Source: Notolepis coatsorum
Lineage: Eukaryota; Chordata; Actinopteri; Aulopiformes; Paralepididae
Direction of reading: 5' to 3'
Assembly: GCA_963971535.1 (NCBI GenBank)
Contig: OZ020586.1
Location: 75,793,665-75,857,664 of the forward strand
DNA: 64,000 bases
The first letter of the stretch is position 1; each line of letters opens with the position of its first letter. Positions 23,815 to 33,943 of this stretch are shown piece after piece. The position numbers and the translations under genes are program-made. The notes beneath the pieces were generated by a model. It worked only from the letters and a program-made list of their open reading frames with translations. It did not search any database and was not told the DNA's origin.

Positions 23815-23934
23815 AAGCTCACTGCACTTGGTATTCCCAGGCGGTCTCCCAACCAAGTACTAACCAGAACCGAACCTGCTTAGCTTCTGAGATCGGACGA
23901 GATCGGGCGTGTACAGGTTGGTATGGCCGTAAGC
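23815..23934 (-). rRNA. 5S rRNA-like sequence (probably pseudogene)
   Basis: Exactly 120 bases on the minus strand. It starts GCTTACGGCCATACCAACCT and retains CGCCCGATCTCGTCCGATCT, AGAAGCTAAGCAGG, GGTTAGTACTTGG and GGGAGACCGCCTGGGAATAC, so it is unmistakably 5S. It differs from the canonical vertebrate form in the internal control region (CAGGTTCGGTTCTGG for the usual GGGTCGGGCC segment; TTGGTTGGG for TTGGATGGG). The usual T-run terminator is absent just after the 3' end. It could still bind TFIIIA, but I judge it non-ribosomal and part of a repeat. Confidence 0.8.
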
Positions 23935-24299
23935 CATTACGATAGTGCAGAGTACAACATGTACCCAACAAAGGGTCTCCATAACGCCTAACCCTGTGAC
24001 ACCCGGGCCGACCCGGCATTTTTCCCCCTGAAAAAAGCACAAGTCCCTCAGGGTACCAGAACAGCAGATCTGCATCCCCGGCGGACAACGGGTTAACTGA
24101 CCTGGACCAGCGCAACATGCCCACTCCAGAAGAGGGGGTAGGTATGCGTGTCGATCTAAAACATGAAAAGAGGGCGCCACCCAGACGGTCCCATTTGGAC
24201 CGCCTCAGTGGCCCACCCCAAGGGCGTGAGACCCCTCTACCTATGTTCTGATCTATTCCGTTAACATTCCCCAGATATGAACGAGAATTCATTGAGACA

Positions 24300-27200
24300 A
24301 CCTAGTAAACTGGCGCTCGGAAGAGACAAAACTCCATCCCAGTTGCCCTATAAAAACGCTGTTTTAATAACGAGCAACCAAGGCGCACTTAGCCCCTGCG
24401 TGATTCTTAACAGAAACACCCCGAGCCAGCACTATGTACGCGTCAAGACCCAAACACATCAATGGATAGTCTAGCAAGACACCAAACATTGTTCCTCCAA
24501 GTCGCCTGGGAGAACGACACGGAGCCGTCGTGCTTCATGTTCCTTCCTCTTTTTATTTAAAAAAGAAAGAAACACAGACTGACATGAATCCCACGTGACG
24601 CAGCTGAGGGTAAAAATTGTTTACATTTTTACATCCCACCACCCTCGCCACAGGGAGGAGACGGAAATCCCCAGAGAGACTTCCCACGCGAGCTGTATAG
24701 ATTGAAAAGAATATATTGCAACATTGAGCTATGTAACACTTGGGTTAGGGCTCTCCGAGGAGGAGGCACTGAACCAATACACACTCAATAATCGAATTGA
24801 ATCGAATACACACACGATAGAGCAGAACTCCTTTTTGAAGTTCTACTCACCTTGACAATCTGAGGAGGAGGCTCTGAAACTCTGAGGAGGCTCCCTCACA
24901 GGGAAGGAGAGTCCGAACTCACAGAAGGCACTTCTCCCTGAGGAGGAGCTTCGTGAGGAGGAGCTCTGACAACTCCCTGAAACAGATCCATAACATGGAC
25001 CTGAACAACCCACGGAAGTCTTACCAACAGAGACGCGCTCAGTGACGTACTCTATGGCAGGGGAATTTCCACGGTGCACACGCCCAATCTTCCAGGGCGT
25101 GGGACCAGGAACCCCCCCCCCCCCTCTTACCCTGTAACGTGCCGAACAGCAACGTGACAGGAACCTTGAAGGACAGGAGGTTTTAACCCCTGACCAATCA
25201 GAAAAGTGGAGGAAAGGATTACCAGTTCACCCCTTTACGACCCCACACCCATGATACGATGTAATGACAAGTAGAGCATGACACAGTCATAGCCTGCTAC
25301 ATGAAGCATCGAACAGCCTCACATAGCTCATGTGCTAACCTGCTATCTGATTTTTACTAAGGAAAAAACACAGAACAGAGAGGGCCCCTTAAGAGCCCCG
25401 GTACCAGACTTACACGTGTGCTTCTGTGGGCCAAACCTAAGCCAGTTGTAGATCACAAGACACACACAACCCTTCTTCTTAACAAAAAATGGCAAAGTAC
25501 ACTCTTACAGAGGAACGCCGTTTTTCATAACGAGAGACTACAGAATCCTCGATTATGTATTGGCCACAGGCCTTGCTAAGCACACATGATAAGTGACCAA
25601 ACAATATTTTCTTTAGGAAAAAATAGTTTCTCAAGCGGAAAGCACAACCCCAGCAATTAAGCTGAGGGTTACATCGTATCCCCACAAACACAGTGACACA
25701 ATATATTGTAACCAACATGTCTGAGAGGAGGGGGGGAAGCCCCAGGGAAACCGGGGGGACACCCCTCTTATCTTACCCTTGATACGACCAAGGCGAACAG
25801 GCACCTCTGTTAATGTGTGAACATACTGTTCATTGTCATCACAGGCTGAGAAAAAGATTCATTCCTCAATCACATGTCACTAAGCATAGCTTTACAGGTT
25901 TAATTAACCCTCTTAGTTGTGAGTTCACCCACGGTACAAGTACAACGTTACATGAACACACATGTTCTCATCACAACCAAACCAGTTCATTTTTACACAC
26001 GTAAAAAACAACGAAGATTCACTGCAGAGAGAAGCTATACCAGCGACAAGACAATTCACACACAACACGCGTCGTATCCTCAATGTATTGCAGCAACACA
26101 TGTTTTGGAAACATCGTTATTACAAAACATTTAGAAGGGAAGAAAAGAAGAAGTGTTTAAAGTCCGGTCGGGACTCCTACCTTCACCCAGAACGCAGGCT
26201 GAAAGAACCGCAACACAGGTTAACGGGACACCGAGTTGAACCCAGCACCTCCTGCGCCGGTGACAAGGGTATGTCCGCAACGCCACCCAGCCGCCGTTCT
26301 CCATGTTGACGAAGTCCTCGCTGGCACTGGCAACCGGGTGTAGGGTCGGCTAACATCCTCTGTCAAAGATGACGTCGTAGTCAGAGTGTTTTAAGGCATG
26401 TTATAGTCACAGTATCGTATCAACAGTGTAGCATTAAGCTAACAGCCATCCGACTGATAGCAACAAGCTAACGTTTACTAGCCTGGTAAACACAGCGAGC
26501 TAGCGCCGCAGCTAACAGCTGACTGGCTAACACAGTAGGCCACAACTAGCACGCCAGCTAAGCAGCTATCACCTGAACTGTACACAACGACATAACAAGC
26601 CACACTTCAGACAGGCCGCTGTCCAAGTCCCTCCCCATCCTTAAGAGGGAAAAGAAAAAGAATGTCAAACACAGTTTTCAACGGTGATCCAGACATACAG
26701 CGGGGCCAGCACAATTCCCATTTCGGGCTGCAGCCGACTTTGAGCATGGAACTCCCGATAAAGAAGATCCTATGCCCACATTTCCTCGTTAGGGTGTACT
26801 TTCATTTTTATGTGAAAGATGGGGCCTGCACGTGACAGAGAAGCATCCGCTCGAGAAACCTGGGTTCACCAGGTCCTGGTCGCGGCCCACTAGATTGACC
26901 ATCATGGGCGTCAGACCAAGATCCTCCGACCGCCGTTTAAGCCGAGCAGAGGACCCCAGTCTGGAGTCGGCGTTTCGTAAAATTGTCAGCTAACCCCCAC
27001 AGCATCAACAACAACCAGAGCTCGCAAGCAAAACAGTACGTACCCCACCCTGGAAACAACCGCTTCTCACAACAGTCGGTGCTTCCCACAGTCCAGCTGT
27101 ATGGCCGCAGGGCCAAACCCATCCAGCCGCAGCAAGGAGGACTGTAGATGGGGAGCATGTCAGCGGCGTGAGCTCCTAATACGAAAAAGCCGTTGAAGGT

Positions 27201-27360
27201 CAGAATGATCATCATCTTCCAGACACTCCAGTGACGAAGACAATATCGCCGTATTTTCTCGAAAATAGTGAGAGAGAAAATAAAGATATGATGTCAACGT
27301 ATCTTCCCGTTCTTTTGTTTTCCAACTTTCTTCTACTAACAACCTCGTCAAGTGGGGATT
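24300..27360. other. Interior of the composite repeat, no gene
   Basis: No known domain in any frame. A C homopolymer lies at about 25112-25124. An A/G-rich 'GAGGAGG' cluster at 24850-24975 gives short spurious frames. The composition changes from GC-rich before 24300 to AT-richer after it, hinting that the interior is itself mosaic. Confidence 0.45.
26215..26296 (-). mobile_element. SINE head fragment
   Basis: Minus strand from 26296: CGGCGGCTGGGTGGCG, then CTTGTCACCGGCGCAGG and TGGGTTCAACTCGG. This matches the tRNA-like head of the SINE at 20379. Only the head is clear; the body is missing or strongly diverged. Confidence 0.6.
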
Positions 27361-27724
27361 TACCGAAGGCACTTCCTTGTGGTGAAAGTGAAGAAGGAAG
27401 CGAGTAGGTTACCACACACCTGCTTATGAAGGTAAGCGGATGGGGGTGTGGCCAGACGAATGTTGGGATGTAAAGGTACATGGTGGAATTTTTTATTCAG
27501 CGCACGTGCACGAAGTGAAGTACAGTGCAGATGATGCTGAGCGAAAGCCATAATGAAACAGAACCAGAATTGTCACTACCGAAACAGTCACTACCAAAAC
27601 AAATGGTAATGTTTCGGTAGTGATCTGATAATTTCGGTAGTGACTAAATGGAATGGTAAGTCCCATCATTTTGAAATAAATGTGTTTTCCAAGTTTGAAA
27701 ATCAGTGTGTAACTTTAAGAATAG

Positions 27725-28453
27725 GCCACACAAAGTTTTCCCCGGACAGTTTCTTTGGGCTTCTCAAGCAGCGTTTCAGAAAGACCAAGGTGAACACTCT
27801 TGATGAGATTGCAGCAGTCGTAAGGGACAGCTCAGTGGCTGGAATCAACATACCACAGCTAGTGGGAAAGGAAGGTGGCACTGTAATCGTGCAGTCCTAC
27901 AACTGGCAGGAACATCTGGGGCCTTACTTCAAGCCACTGCCACAGATCAAGCAGTACCAGCACTTTAGGTGGGTGTGGTCACTGTGTGTTGTGTATTTAC
28001 TGTAATTAATTATTCACACTTTAGTGCAAAGAATGTCATTGGTAAATGATACAAATGCATTGATATTGTTATGTGCCCTGTACTAACGTTTCACTTTATT
28101 ATTGCAGCTTTGATTCCAAGGAACCTGGTGTGGTTGTGGCAAAGATGTCTATTGATGGCGCTGAAACCAGATTCCAGCTGCTCCGTGACGTCCGTGTCCT
28201 GCCGCCTATAGATGGACTTCCTGTGCTGCCACCACCGGGACTGGACTCTGCAAGACAACACTATCTGTTCCACAAGATCAGAGAGTTCTGTGATGAGGAA
28301 GCCCAGGACGTAACATGCCCGGCACCACCAGCCAAAATATCCAGCGGCGGTTCAAAAAGACCACGGTGATCATCTGGAGAGGCCATCAGAACATTGAACA
28401 TTGACTTTAGCATGTCTATTTTTATCTCGTGTTATTTTAAATGCTAATAAAAT
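27725..28453 (+). CDS. Transposase-like protein, last two exons
   Basis: The C-terminal part of a two-exon-or-more gene. Exon at 27725-27968 reads GHTKFSPDSFFGLLKQRFRK and later NIPQLVGKEGGTV, YNWQEHLGPYF. The donor GTGGGT follows at 27969. The intron is 139 bases and ends in a T-rich tract plus TTGCAG. The next exon, 28108-28369, reads FDSKEPGVVVAKMS and ends in a basic tail SSGGSKRPR and TGA. An AATAAA is at 28446. The frame is open across the splice. From memory it resembles the end of uncharacterised transposase-like proteins common in fish and corals (DUF7869-like); this name is uncertain. Upstream exons are not seen; the 5S composite lies immediately 5', so the gene is probably severed. 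Confidence 0.6.
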
Positions 28454-28493
28454 CTTGAAACTTGATTTTGTCTCTTGTTTATTATCAGGGTCC

Positions 28494-29090
28494 CTTTCAC
28501 TACCACACTACAGAAGGTTAACCCTTTCACTACCACACTACAGAAGGTTAACCTTTCACTACCACACTACAGAAGGTTAACCTTTCACTACCACACTACA
28601 GAAGGTTAACCCTTTCACTACCACACTACAGAAGGTTAACCTTTCACTACCAGACTACAGAAGGTTAACCTAGTTGTTGTGTCTTTCACTACCACACTAC
28701 ATGTATTTACATCTAAATGCTTCTGGAGAGGCCATCAGAACATTGAACATTGACTTTAGCATGTCTATTTTTATCTCGTGTTATTTTAAATGCTAATAAA
28801 ATCTTGAAACTTGATTTTGTCTCTTGTTTATTATCAGGGTCCCTTTCACTACCACACTACAGAAGGTTAACCTTTCACTACCAGACTACAGAAGGTTAAC
28901 CTAGTTGTTGTGTCTTTCACTACCACACTACATGTATTTACATCTAAATGCTTCTGGAGAGGCCATCAGAACATTGAACATTGACTTTAGCATGTCTATT
29001 TTTATCTCGTGTTATTTTAAATGCTAATAAAATCTTGAAACTTGATTAAGTTTCTTGTTTATTATCAGGGTCCCTTTCACTACCACTACC
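28494..29090. repeat. Tandem minisatellite and triplicated 3' UTR units
   Basis: About six units of roughly 29-30 bases, CCCTTTCACTACCACACTAC plus AGAAGGTTAA, at 28494-28680. Then larger units follow in which the 3' UTR text from TCTGGAGAGGCCATCAGAAC through the AATAAA recurs at about 28721 and 28953 (first copy at 28373). Each carries its own polyadenylation signal. Confidence 0.85.
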
Positions 29091-29487
29091 AGTCACCAGA
29101 CTCATTTTAATAACAAAGAGCCTCAGACTGGAAAGCTGCCAGGTGTTAATTGCCCTAGAGAGAGGGGGGCCATGGATTACAATGACTTCTGGGTAGTGTT
29201 GTAGTTGTTTCACTATTGTCACTGAATAGCCTGCTCGTCTCTTGAAGGCTATTATCTCTGAATACGTTTTGTGATAATCACCATGAATCATAGGAAGTAG
29301 CTTGCAAAGTATCCCACCAAAATGTTCAAGTGATGGCTTATTTTGAAGGTATGAATCTGTACTTTCATAATATGTAAAAAAAAAAAATGAAGATCCCTCA
29401 ACATGACCCTGAAGTCCATACCTGGTCACATATTCTCTTCAATAAAGTAAACTTTTTGGGGTTTTATGCTAAATATTATGTTTTTAT
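29091..29487. other. Unassigned sequence with a 127-codon minus-strand frame
   Basis: The frame at 29046-29429 on the minus strand has residues such as AFKRRAGYSVTIVKQLQHYP. I do not recognise it. It lies next to the transposase-like gene and might be a second, convergent ORF of the same transposon. Confidence 0.3.
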
Positions 29488-30450
29488 GATTTGATTTGAT
29501 TTGATGTTTTTTATTTTCGTGTCATACATACAGGTGTATGCCCAGCCCATATGGGCTTACAAGATACATAAACAATAAGTATATAATAGTATACTTGACA
29601 AATGACTTGACAAATGACATATAGACCAAGATGGCCACAAGAAAAGGAAAATACAATAAAGCATAATAACACAAGCTGTAAGCAATGTATGTAAACAAAT
29701 AAACAAGATGAATTAATGTACAATTATATAGGATATAGTGTGTTTTGTCTCAAGTGCCATGCTTTCTCCAAAAATCCTGCAAAACTGAAGATGTCCTCCA
29801 CAAAAAAACAACTCAACATACAACTCTCAGACTGCCAAAACAAATCCGGATTTACAATTAGAATTTTCTGAAATAAAGCCCTCCTCAAAAATCGGTGTAC
29901 AAAAGGCAATAAAAAACAAAATTATATTTATCCTCCACCACTCCCAGATCACATAGAACACACAACCGCTCCTCCTCAGGTTTACCTTGGAATCTACCCA
30001 CTTCCACAGCCAATGGCAGGGTGCCAGGCCTCAACTGGGCACACAGAGACCTCTGTCTTCTCTTAAAGTTTAACATTAAATAAGGTTCAGTAAAATACAA
30101 ATTTTTAATTACAACATATTTTCTAAGTTTAGGTTTTTTTCCATATCTCCACCTTCCACTTATCCTGATGGATTGTTGATAATTTTGTTTTAATTATGTG
30201 AATCTTACACTGCAGATTGTTCATAAAAATCATACTTAAGTCATCAGAAGAAAAAATCATGGACATCTCTCTTGACCAGGGATGACCGTGTGCTCTGTCC
30301 CAGTTAAATATCTTTTTTGTCACCCTGTCATTTGGCAGCTGGACCAGGCGGTTCCATAACCTAACCATTTCAACTTTTTGCTTAACCAAGCAAGAGCCCC
30401 AACCCATGTCCCCTTCTATAGCCCCTTTTGGTGTATATTTATGGACTCCT
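29488..30450 (-). mobile_element. LINE (I/Nimb-like) 3' part, left of the LTR element
   Basis: The tail is (GATTT)n at about 29488-29508. The minus strand carries a C-terminal region with RSLCAQLRPGTLPLAVE, GRFQGKPEEERLCVLCDLG and a CxxC...C motif. Further upstream are the frames at 30129-30450 with GAIEGDMGW and RLWNRLVQLPNDRVTKKIF. It continues beyond the LTR insertion at 35420. Clade from memory. Confidence 0.65.
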
Positions 30451-31807
30451 TGTGAGGTTCGCCTCTTCCCTGGACCTTTAATTCCTGTTCCCTGTACTTT
30501 TATTCCCTGTCTCCTCACTTCTCCAGCCCCCACCCTCGCGCTCGTTTAGCCTCGTCTGCTCTTCAGCAGCCCACACCCTTGGACTATCTGTCATTATCTG
30601 TTTGATTGGTTCGTGCCGAACACACTCTTCTAGTTCAAGTATCAATTACCTTCACGCACCTGATGTGTATTCTAATTAGCGCCCCTGTGGGCTTTAAGTA
30701 CCTCGCTCTTCCCCTCAGTCCTGGTCGGGTCGTTCCGTATCATATCTCTATCACCAAACTCCTTCGGGAGGTTCTCTGTCTGTAGGCTCCTACGGGAGTT
30801 TCTGTTTCTGTCTGTATGATGTTTTATCTCCGGCGTGAGACGAGGTGCAAGCTTTGGCCACCTGTCGCCGTTTGCCTGGAGGGAGACACTGTACTGCGCT
30901 CTCTAATCCTCTACGGGAGGTATTCCAGTGTTCCACTTCAGACCTCCGCGCAGCAGACGCGCACCACTCAGACCTCCGCGCAGCAGACGCGCACCACTCA
31001 GACCTCCGCGCCAGATGCGCTCTCCGTACCGGCGCGTACTCCAAGCAGACGCGCACCACTCAGACCTCCGCGCCAGATGCGCTCTCCGTACCGGCGCGTA
31101 CTCCAAGCAGACGCGCACCACTCAGACCTCCGCGCCAGATGCGCTCTCCGTACCGGCGCATACTCCAAGCAGACGCGCACCACTCAGACCTCCGCGCCAG
31201 ATGCGCTCTCCGTACCGGCGCGTACTCCAAGCAGACGCGCACCACTCAGACCTCCGCGCCAGATGCGCTCTCCGTACCGGCGCGTACTCCAAGCAGACGC
31301 GCACCACTCAGACCCCGCGCCAGATGCGCTCTCCGAGCCGGCGCGCTCTCCTCCAGACGTCTAGCCTGCGCGCTCCTACTCCATCCCTGTAAGCAGCTCT
31401 GACCCTCGCCCTGTTCCAAGGCCCGAACCCTGTTTTCTCTGTCCCTGTCCCCAGCCCGCCTCCGCGGGCCTCTGTCCCTGTTTCCCCTCTCTAGTCCTCC
31501 TAGTCCTCTCTGTCCAGTCCTCCTAGTCCTCCTAGTCATCCCTTTCCAGTCCTCCTAGTCCTCCCTGTTCCTGTCCTGTTCCCTTGCCCTGGCCCTGTCC
31601 GTTAGCCTTTCCCTTAGCCTTCCCCTTAGCCAGCTCGCCTCTTAAAGGCACTGTGCCTATTTTCCCATGTTCTTGTTTTCCTGTAATTTGTGTTCTCCCT
31701 TAAAGGGACAGTGCCGTTTTCTGTTGTTTTCAATAAATGCCCAGTTCTTGGCTTACTCTCATACCTGTCTTGTGTTGTGCGATTGGGGTCGGTTACAAAC
31801 CATAACA
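30451..31807 (+). repeat. 5' LTR (1,357 bp)
   Basis: Contains a VNTR of about five 62-bp units at 31005-31316 (CAGACCTCCGCGCCAGATGC and so on). The unit is not a multiple of 3, so overlapping spurious frames appear in all phases. Promoter-like elements are not certain; a polyadenylation-type AATAAA is at about 31732. Confidence 0.9.
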
Positions 31808-33943
31808 GTACGACCCGACCCGTCGACGACCCCAGCCAGCACAGACGGTGTATGTTGAGTTTGCCTTTTTTTTTGTTCCCTCTAGTTCCCCTGTTAGTTC
31901 CCCTGTTGTTCCCTGTTAGCTCCCCTGTTAGCCTTGTTAGTTCCCTTGTTAGTTTCCCCTGTTAGTCTCCCCTGTTAGCTTCCCTGTTAGCTCCCCTGTT
32001 AGCCCTGTTAGCTTCCCTGTTAGCCCTGTTAGCTCCCCTGTTAGCTTGTTAGTCTCCCCTGTTAGCTCCCCTGTTAGCCTGTTGACTCCCCTGTTTGCTT
32101 CCCTGTTAGCCTCGTTAGCTCCCCTGCAGCTTGTTAGGCCTCTACTACCAGCATGGCCCCAGTCTGCTAGCTTAGCCCCGGCTGCTAGCACAGCCTCTAT
32201 GTTAATGCAGCCCTTGCTGCTGGCATAGGCCCTGTAGCTAGCCATGCCCAGGCAGCTAACCCAGTCCCTCTGCATGGCCCCAGTCTGCTAGCTTAGCCCC
32301 GGCTGTTAGCACAGCCTCTATGTTAATGCAGCCCTTGCAGCTAGCATAGGCCCTGTAGCTAGCCATGCCCAGGCAGCTAACCCGGTCCCTCTGCATGGCC
32401 TCCACTTTTTGTGTAGCCTTCCCACTGCTAGGACTGCTCCTTCAGCTAGCAAGGTCAGTTTTCCAACTGCTAGGACTGCCCTTTCAGCTAGCAAGGTCAG
32501 TTTTCTCCCACTGCTAGGACTGCCCTTTCAGCTAGCAAGGTCAGTTTTTTCCCACTGCTAGGACTGCCCTTTCAGCTAGCAAGGTCAGTTTTCCCACTGC
32601 TAGGACTGCCCTTTCAGCTAGCAAGGTCAGTTTTCTCCCACTGCTAGGACTGCCCTTTCAGCTAGCAAGGTCAGTTTTCCCACTGCTAGGACTGCCCTTT
32701 CAGCTAGCAAGGTCAGTTTTCCCACTGCTAGGACTGCCCTTTCAGCTAGCAAGGTCAGTTTTCTCCCACTGCTAGGACTGCCCCTTCAGCTAGCAAGGTC
32801 AGTTTGCCCCACTGCTAGGACTGCCCCTTCAGCTAGCAAGGTCAGTTTTCTCCCACTGCTAGGACTGCCCCTTCAGCTAGCAAGGTCAGTTTGCTCCCAC
32901 TGCTAGGACTGCCCCTTCAGCTAGCAAGGTCAGTTTTCTCCCACTGCTAGGACTGCCCCTTCAGCTAGCAAGGTCAGTTTCCCCACTGCTAGGACTGCCC
33001 TTTCAGCTAGCAAGGTCAGTTTCCCCACTGCTAGGACTGCCCCTTCAGCTAGCAAGGTCAGTTTTCTCCCACTGCTAGGACTGCCCCTTCAGCTAGCTAG
33101 GTCAGTTTCCCACAGCTAGGACTGTCCTTCCAGCTAGCTTGTTCTCTCATGCTGGTCCAGCCCTGTCTGCCAGCCTAGCTCCGGCAGCTAGCGCAGCCTC
33201 TATGTTAATGTAGCAGTACAGCTAGCATAGGCCCTGTAGCTATCAGTGCCCTGGCAGCTACCCTTTCCCTCTGCTAGCCCCTTCCCTGTTCCCCTCTCCA
33301 GTGCCCCTGTTCCAGCCCTGTCTGCTAGCCTAGCTCCGGCAGCTAGCGCAGCCTCTATGTTAATGTAGCAGTACAGCTAGCATAGGCCCTGTAGCTATCA
33401 GTGCCCTGGCAGCTACCCTTTCCCTCTGCTAGCCCCTTCCCTGTTCCCCTCTCCAGTGCCCCTGTTCCAGCCCTGTCTGCTAGCCTAGCTCCGGCAGCTA
33501 GCGCAGCCTCTATGTTAATGTAGCGGTACAGCTAGCATAGGCCCTGTAGCTATCAGTGCCCTGGCTGTTACCCCTCAGCTCCTTTAGTTACCCCTCAGCT
33601 CCTCTAGTTACCCCTCAGCTCCTCTGGTTACCCCTCTGCTCCTCTAGTTACCCCTCAGCTACCATGGTTACCCCTCTGCTCCTCTAGTTACCCCTCAGCT
33701 CCTCTAGTTACCCCTCAGCTCCTCTGGTTACCCCTCAGCTCCTCCAGTTACCCCTCAGCTACCATGGTTACCCCTCAGCTACCCTAGTTACCCCTCAGCT
33801 ACACTGCCCCTTTGCTAGCCCCACTTTTGGTGTAGCTTCCCCGCTAGCATGGCCCAATTTTTGTTTGTTGCCTTGTTTTTTGTCCCCTGCCCCTCTGTCT
33901 GTATTTTTGGGTCGCCCGGTGGCTCCCATGGAGGGGGGAGTAC
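31808..33943. repeat. Interior of the LTR element: serial minisatellites
   Basis: In order: GTTAGCTCCCCT-type short repeats (31875-32130); two copies of a unit of about 124 bp (32145-32395); 16-17 copies of a unit of about 43-46 bp with CTGCTAGGACTGCC and TTCAGCTAGCAAGGTCAG (32420-33125); three copies of about 150-160 bp (33160-33560); and about a dozen 21-bp units GTTACCCCTCAGCTCCTCTA (33566-33800). No coding domain. No clear primer-binding site matching a tRNA end was identified after 31807. Confidence 0.85.

Larger units (their letters stand above)
22326..27563 (+). mobile_element. Composite repeat carrying a 5S rRNA-like sequence, copy 1
   Basis: A stem-loop module (22326-22618) is followed directly by a body of about 4.95 kb. 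The body ends are perfect 39-bp inverted repeats, at 22618-22656 and 27525-27563, beginning TTCTGTTTCATTATGGC. The last 200 bases are also homologous to half of the module. A 5S rRNA-like sequence sits on the minus strand at 23815-23934. The first 1.8 kb match 47990-49754 in inverted orientation. No transposase or RT frame is recognised in the body. Superfamily unknown. Confidence 0.75.

Noticed and set aside
23815..23934. Ordinary functional 5S rRNA gene
   Set aside because: Changes in the internal control region, no T-run terminator, and the sequence is embedded in a dispersed repeat.
28494..29090. CRISPR-like array of regular repeats
   Set aside because: Units are contiguous minisatellite copies without unique spacers, in a eukaryotic context.
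30816..31402. Several overlapping frames with Arg/Pro/Ala-rich repeats (also 34309-35009)
   Set aside because: A 62-bp VNTR in the LTRs, open in all phases because of GC-rich units; identical frames in both LTRs do not show selection.
32420..33125. CRISPR-like or satellite array
   Set aside because: Units abut each other and lie wholly between two LTRs; they belong to the LTR element.
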